Shown one piece after another: positions 62,365-64,000 of a stretch of DNA of 64,000 nucleotides; position 1 is the stretch's first letter, and each line of letters begins with the position of its first letter. This DNA comes from Phycicoccus sp. M110.8 (GTDB lineage: Bacteria > Actinomycetota > Actinomycetes > Actinomycetales > Dermatophilaceae): NCBI RefSeq assembly GCF_032464895.1, contig NZ_JAWDIC010000001.1, positions 1,240,001 to 1,304,000 of the forward strand. Direction: 5' to 3'. Position numbers and translations under genes: made by a program. The notes beneath the pieces are model-generated. The model saw nothing but the letters and a program-made list of their open reading frames with translations, ran no database searches and was not told the origin of the DNA.

Positions 62365-63180
62365 TCAGCCCTCCGCGGGGGCGCTGGCAGCCACCGGGTG
62401 GTGCGCCGACAGCTCGGCCATCCGCTCGAGGATCCGCTCGGCGGTGGGGTCGCGCATCTCGTCGACGAAGCGGCCGTCGGCGAGGAAGACGACGCGGTCG
62501 GTGTGCGACGCGGCGACCGGGTCGTGCGTCACCATGACGATCGTCTGGCCGAACTCGTCGACGCTGCGGCGCAGGAAGGACAGCACCTCGGCGCCCGAGG
62601 TGGAGTCCAGGTTGCCGGTCGGCTCGTCGGCGAAGACGATCTCGGGACGGCTGACCAGGGCGCGGGCGCAGGCCACGCGCTGCTGCTGGCCACCGGAGAG
62701 CTCGCTCGGCCGGTGCGTGAGCCGGTCACGCAGCCCGACGGTGTCGATGACGAGGTCGAACCACTCGCGGTCCGGGCGGCGGCCGGCGATGGCCATGGGC
62801 AGCAGGATGTTCTCCTGCGCGGTCAGGGTCGGGACCAGGTTGAACGCCTGGAAGACGAAGCCGATCCGGTCCCGTCGCAGCGCCGTGAGCGCCTTGTCCT
62901 TGAGCGTCGTGATGTCGACGTCGCCGATGAGGACCTGGCCGCTCGTCACGGCGTCCAGACCGGCCGCGCAGTGCATCATCGTGGACTTGCCCGACCCGGA
63001 CGGCCCCATGATGGCGGTGAACTCGCCGCGGCGGATGTCGAGGCTCACGCCGTCGAGGGCGCGGACCGCCGTCTCCCCCTTCCCGTACACCTTGGTCAGG
63101 TCGACGACCCGTGCCGCGGGCGGCTGGACGTCCCGGCGGCTCGGTGCCGCGGTCGTCCCGGTCGTGGTGGTGGATGTCAT
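62365..63180 (-). CDS. ABC transporter ATP-binding protein (MacB/LolD type)
   Basis: Predicted protein of 271 residues. Walker A GPSGSGKSTMM, Q-loop FVFQAFNLVPTLTAQENILLP, signature LSGGQQQRVACARALV, Walker B EIVFADEPTGNLDS and H-loop MVTHDPVA. It has the MacB/LolD pattern with a Thr-rich N-terminal tail. It powers the FtsX-like permease encoded immediately downstream. Its start could be the ATG at 63180 or a GTG 18 bases earlier. The 233-base gap upstream holds an AGGAAAC sequence (CTGAGGAAACCCC) that resembles the response-regulator box only in part. Confidence 0.93.
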   Translation of the reverse strand: MTSTTTTGTTAAPSRRDVQPPAARVVDLTKVYGKGETAVRALDGVSLDIRRGEFTAIMGPSGSGKSTMMHCAAGLDAVTSGQVLIGDVDITTLKDKALTALRRDRIGFVFQAFNLVPTLTAQENILLPMAIAGRRPDREWFDLVIDTVGLRDRLTHRPSELSGGQQQRVACARALVSRPEIVFADEPTGNLDSTSGAEVLSFLRRSVDEFGQTIVMVTHDPVAASHTDRVVFLADGRFVDEMRDPTAERILERMAELSAHHPVAASAPAEG

Positions 63181-63413
63181 CTCAGGCTCCCGGCTCACAG
63201 TGGTTTCCCCTTCTCCTCCACGGTAGGGACGACGCCGTCCCGGGACCCTCGGGTTCGACCCTGACCTCACCCTGAGGAAACCCCGAACGTCCCGGCTTCG
63301 TTCCCGGGGGTCGGGTGTCGCCCGCTCTGCCCGGTCTGCACCGTCTGCTCGGGTATGCCGGGTCTGAAGCGGGTGCGCCACGGGGGTGCACCGGGGGGTT
63401 CGTCGCAGCGGCG

Positions 63414-64000
63414 TCAGGAGATGGCGACCCGGGCGACCTGGCGCGTGTCCGGCTGGTCGTAGCGCTCGCCGTGCACCTCGCCGGCGTCCCAGCGCACGAC
63501 CAGCCCGCGACCGCGGACCTCGAGCGTGGCCAGCGTGTTGTCGAACCACGGGCCGTGCGTGACGGTCCACGGGTACGGCGCGGTCGGCACCTTGTCGGTG
63601 TGCCGGACGACGAGCTCCATGGGCCTGGCCAGCCGCTTGCCGAGGAAGGCCTGGGCGATGCGGACCTTGCGCGGCAATGGGTTCCGGATCGGCGAGCAGA
63701 CGAGCTGGACGACCTTGCTGCTGCCCGGCTCCAGGCTCGACGGGGTGATCTCGGTGACGTAGGAGTTGTGCACGTCCCCGGACAGGAAGGTGATGGTGCC
63801 GGGCCGCTTGCCCCGGCGGCCGCCGGCCACCTCGGTCACCATGCCCATGACGCGCTGGAAGCCCTCCTGGAAGGCCGCCCAGTGCTCGAGGTCGATGGCG
63901 CGGCGCATCTTCTCGCCCCACACCGCGACACGGTGACCCCAGGCGCCATTGGCCATCGCCTCGTTGATGGCCTCGAGGTCGTGGATGCCCTGCGCCATGA
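63414..64000 (-). CDS. PhoD-like alkaline phosphatase family protein (3' part only)
   Basis: The frame reaches the right edge, so the N-terminus is cut off and 195 residues remain. GTITFLSGDVHNSYVTEITPSSLE is the PhoD/metallophosphatase metal motif (GDVHNSY), followed by VQLVCSPIRNPLPRKVRIAQ, DNTLATLEVRGRGLVVRWDAGEVHG and a C-terminus. It likely hydrolyses phosphodi- or monoesters, perhaps outside the cell. The ATG at 63998 is probably internal because PhoD proteins are much longer. Confidence is lower because most of the protein is unseen. Confidence 0.8.
   Translation of the reverse strand, partial: MAQGIHDLEAINEAMANGAWGHRVAVWGEKMRRAIDLEHWAAFQEGFQRVMGMVTEVAGGRRGKRPGTITFLSGDVHNSYVTEITPSSLEPGSSKVVQLVCSPIRNPLPRKVRIAQAFLGKRLARPMELVVRHTDKVPTAPYPWTVTHGPWFDNTLATLEVRGRGLVVRWDAGEVHGERYDQPDTRQVARVAIS

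Overview
The window is a 64-kb chromosomal segment of a very GC-rich actinobacterium. Genes are dense, third codon positions are almost always G or C, GTG starts are common and ATGA/GTGA stop-start overlaps are frequent. An IdeR/DtxR regulator, a DUF3027/cspB/XPB-helicase/serC/citrate synthase block, a WXG100 protein, a HelR-type ATPase and an actinobacterial c-di-AMP riboswitch place it in the Actinomycetota. A Micrococcales, Intrasporangiaceae-like genome is my guess, not a demonstrated fact. I see no rRNA, tRNA, prophage, transposase or cas gene.

Layout. 0-3.5 kb: end of an MDR reductase, a GNAT acetyltransferase with a hairpin leader, an anti-sigma-like ATPase and two tandem GAF-ANTAR proteins. 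3.5-8.4 kb: GH32 sucrose-hydrolase type enzyme, D-Ala-D-Ala carboxypeptidase and GH13 alpha-glucosidase. 8.4-16.4 kb: small membrane protein, DUF1028 protein, Ca2+/H+ antiporter, DsbA/FrnE-like protein, NlpC/P60 cell-wall hydrolase under a c-di-AMP riboswitch, IdeR, MFS, a conserved protein and an SDR. 16.4-21 kb: a structured leader with a 12-codon ORF, a DUF4232 lipoprotein, the Entner-Doudoroff pair eda-edd, and pdxH. 21-27.7 kb: MpaB-like oxygenase and phytoene-desaturase-like oxidoreductase cluster, SRPBCC protein, MFS, NYN-domain protein and pentapeptide-repeat protein. 27.9-47.7 kb: citrate synthase, serC, transglycosylase, a MarR/MFS/28-aa operon, purine permease, DUF2530, an AbiEi-DUF559 nuclease cassette, DUF3027, cold-shock protein, MFS, aldose epimerase, helicase-associated protein, HMG-CoA lyase, DUF4190 protein and XPB helicase. 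48-53 kb: CHAP protein and a response regulator/kinase/HtrA-protease stress module. 53-64 kb: HelR-like ATPase, MFS, CGNR regulator, HD-like protein, Nudix/DUF4031 pair, WXG100, a MacB/FtsX-type ABC exporter and the end of a PhoD-like phosphatase.

How it works together. Much of the window is envelope upkeep (carboxypeptidase, NlpC/P60, transglycosylase, CHAP, two-component/HtrA) and central carbon or sugar metabolism (GH32, GH13, aldose epimerase, edd-eda, citrate synthase).

The unusual content is between and across the genes. (1) The 8-mer GTATGCCG and its complement occur at least 50 times on both strands, in coding and non-coding DNA; base composition predicts about two. Inside genes it forces the rare codons TAT (Tyr-Ala) or GCA (Ala-Tyr), and between genes it occurs as inverted pairs that form terminator hairpins. 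(2) An AbiEi-DUF559 endonuclease-like gene is bracketed by two 71-bp hairpin elements and sits inside an otherwise conserved block; a third 71-bp copy stands alone at 48.8 kb. (3) Two unrelated families of short palindromes form regular arrays, with 64-bp and 40-bp periods, at gene ends. (4) Several gene pairs are separated by perfect palindromes up to 46 bp long.
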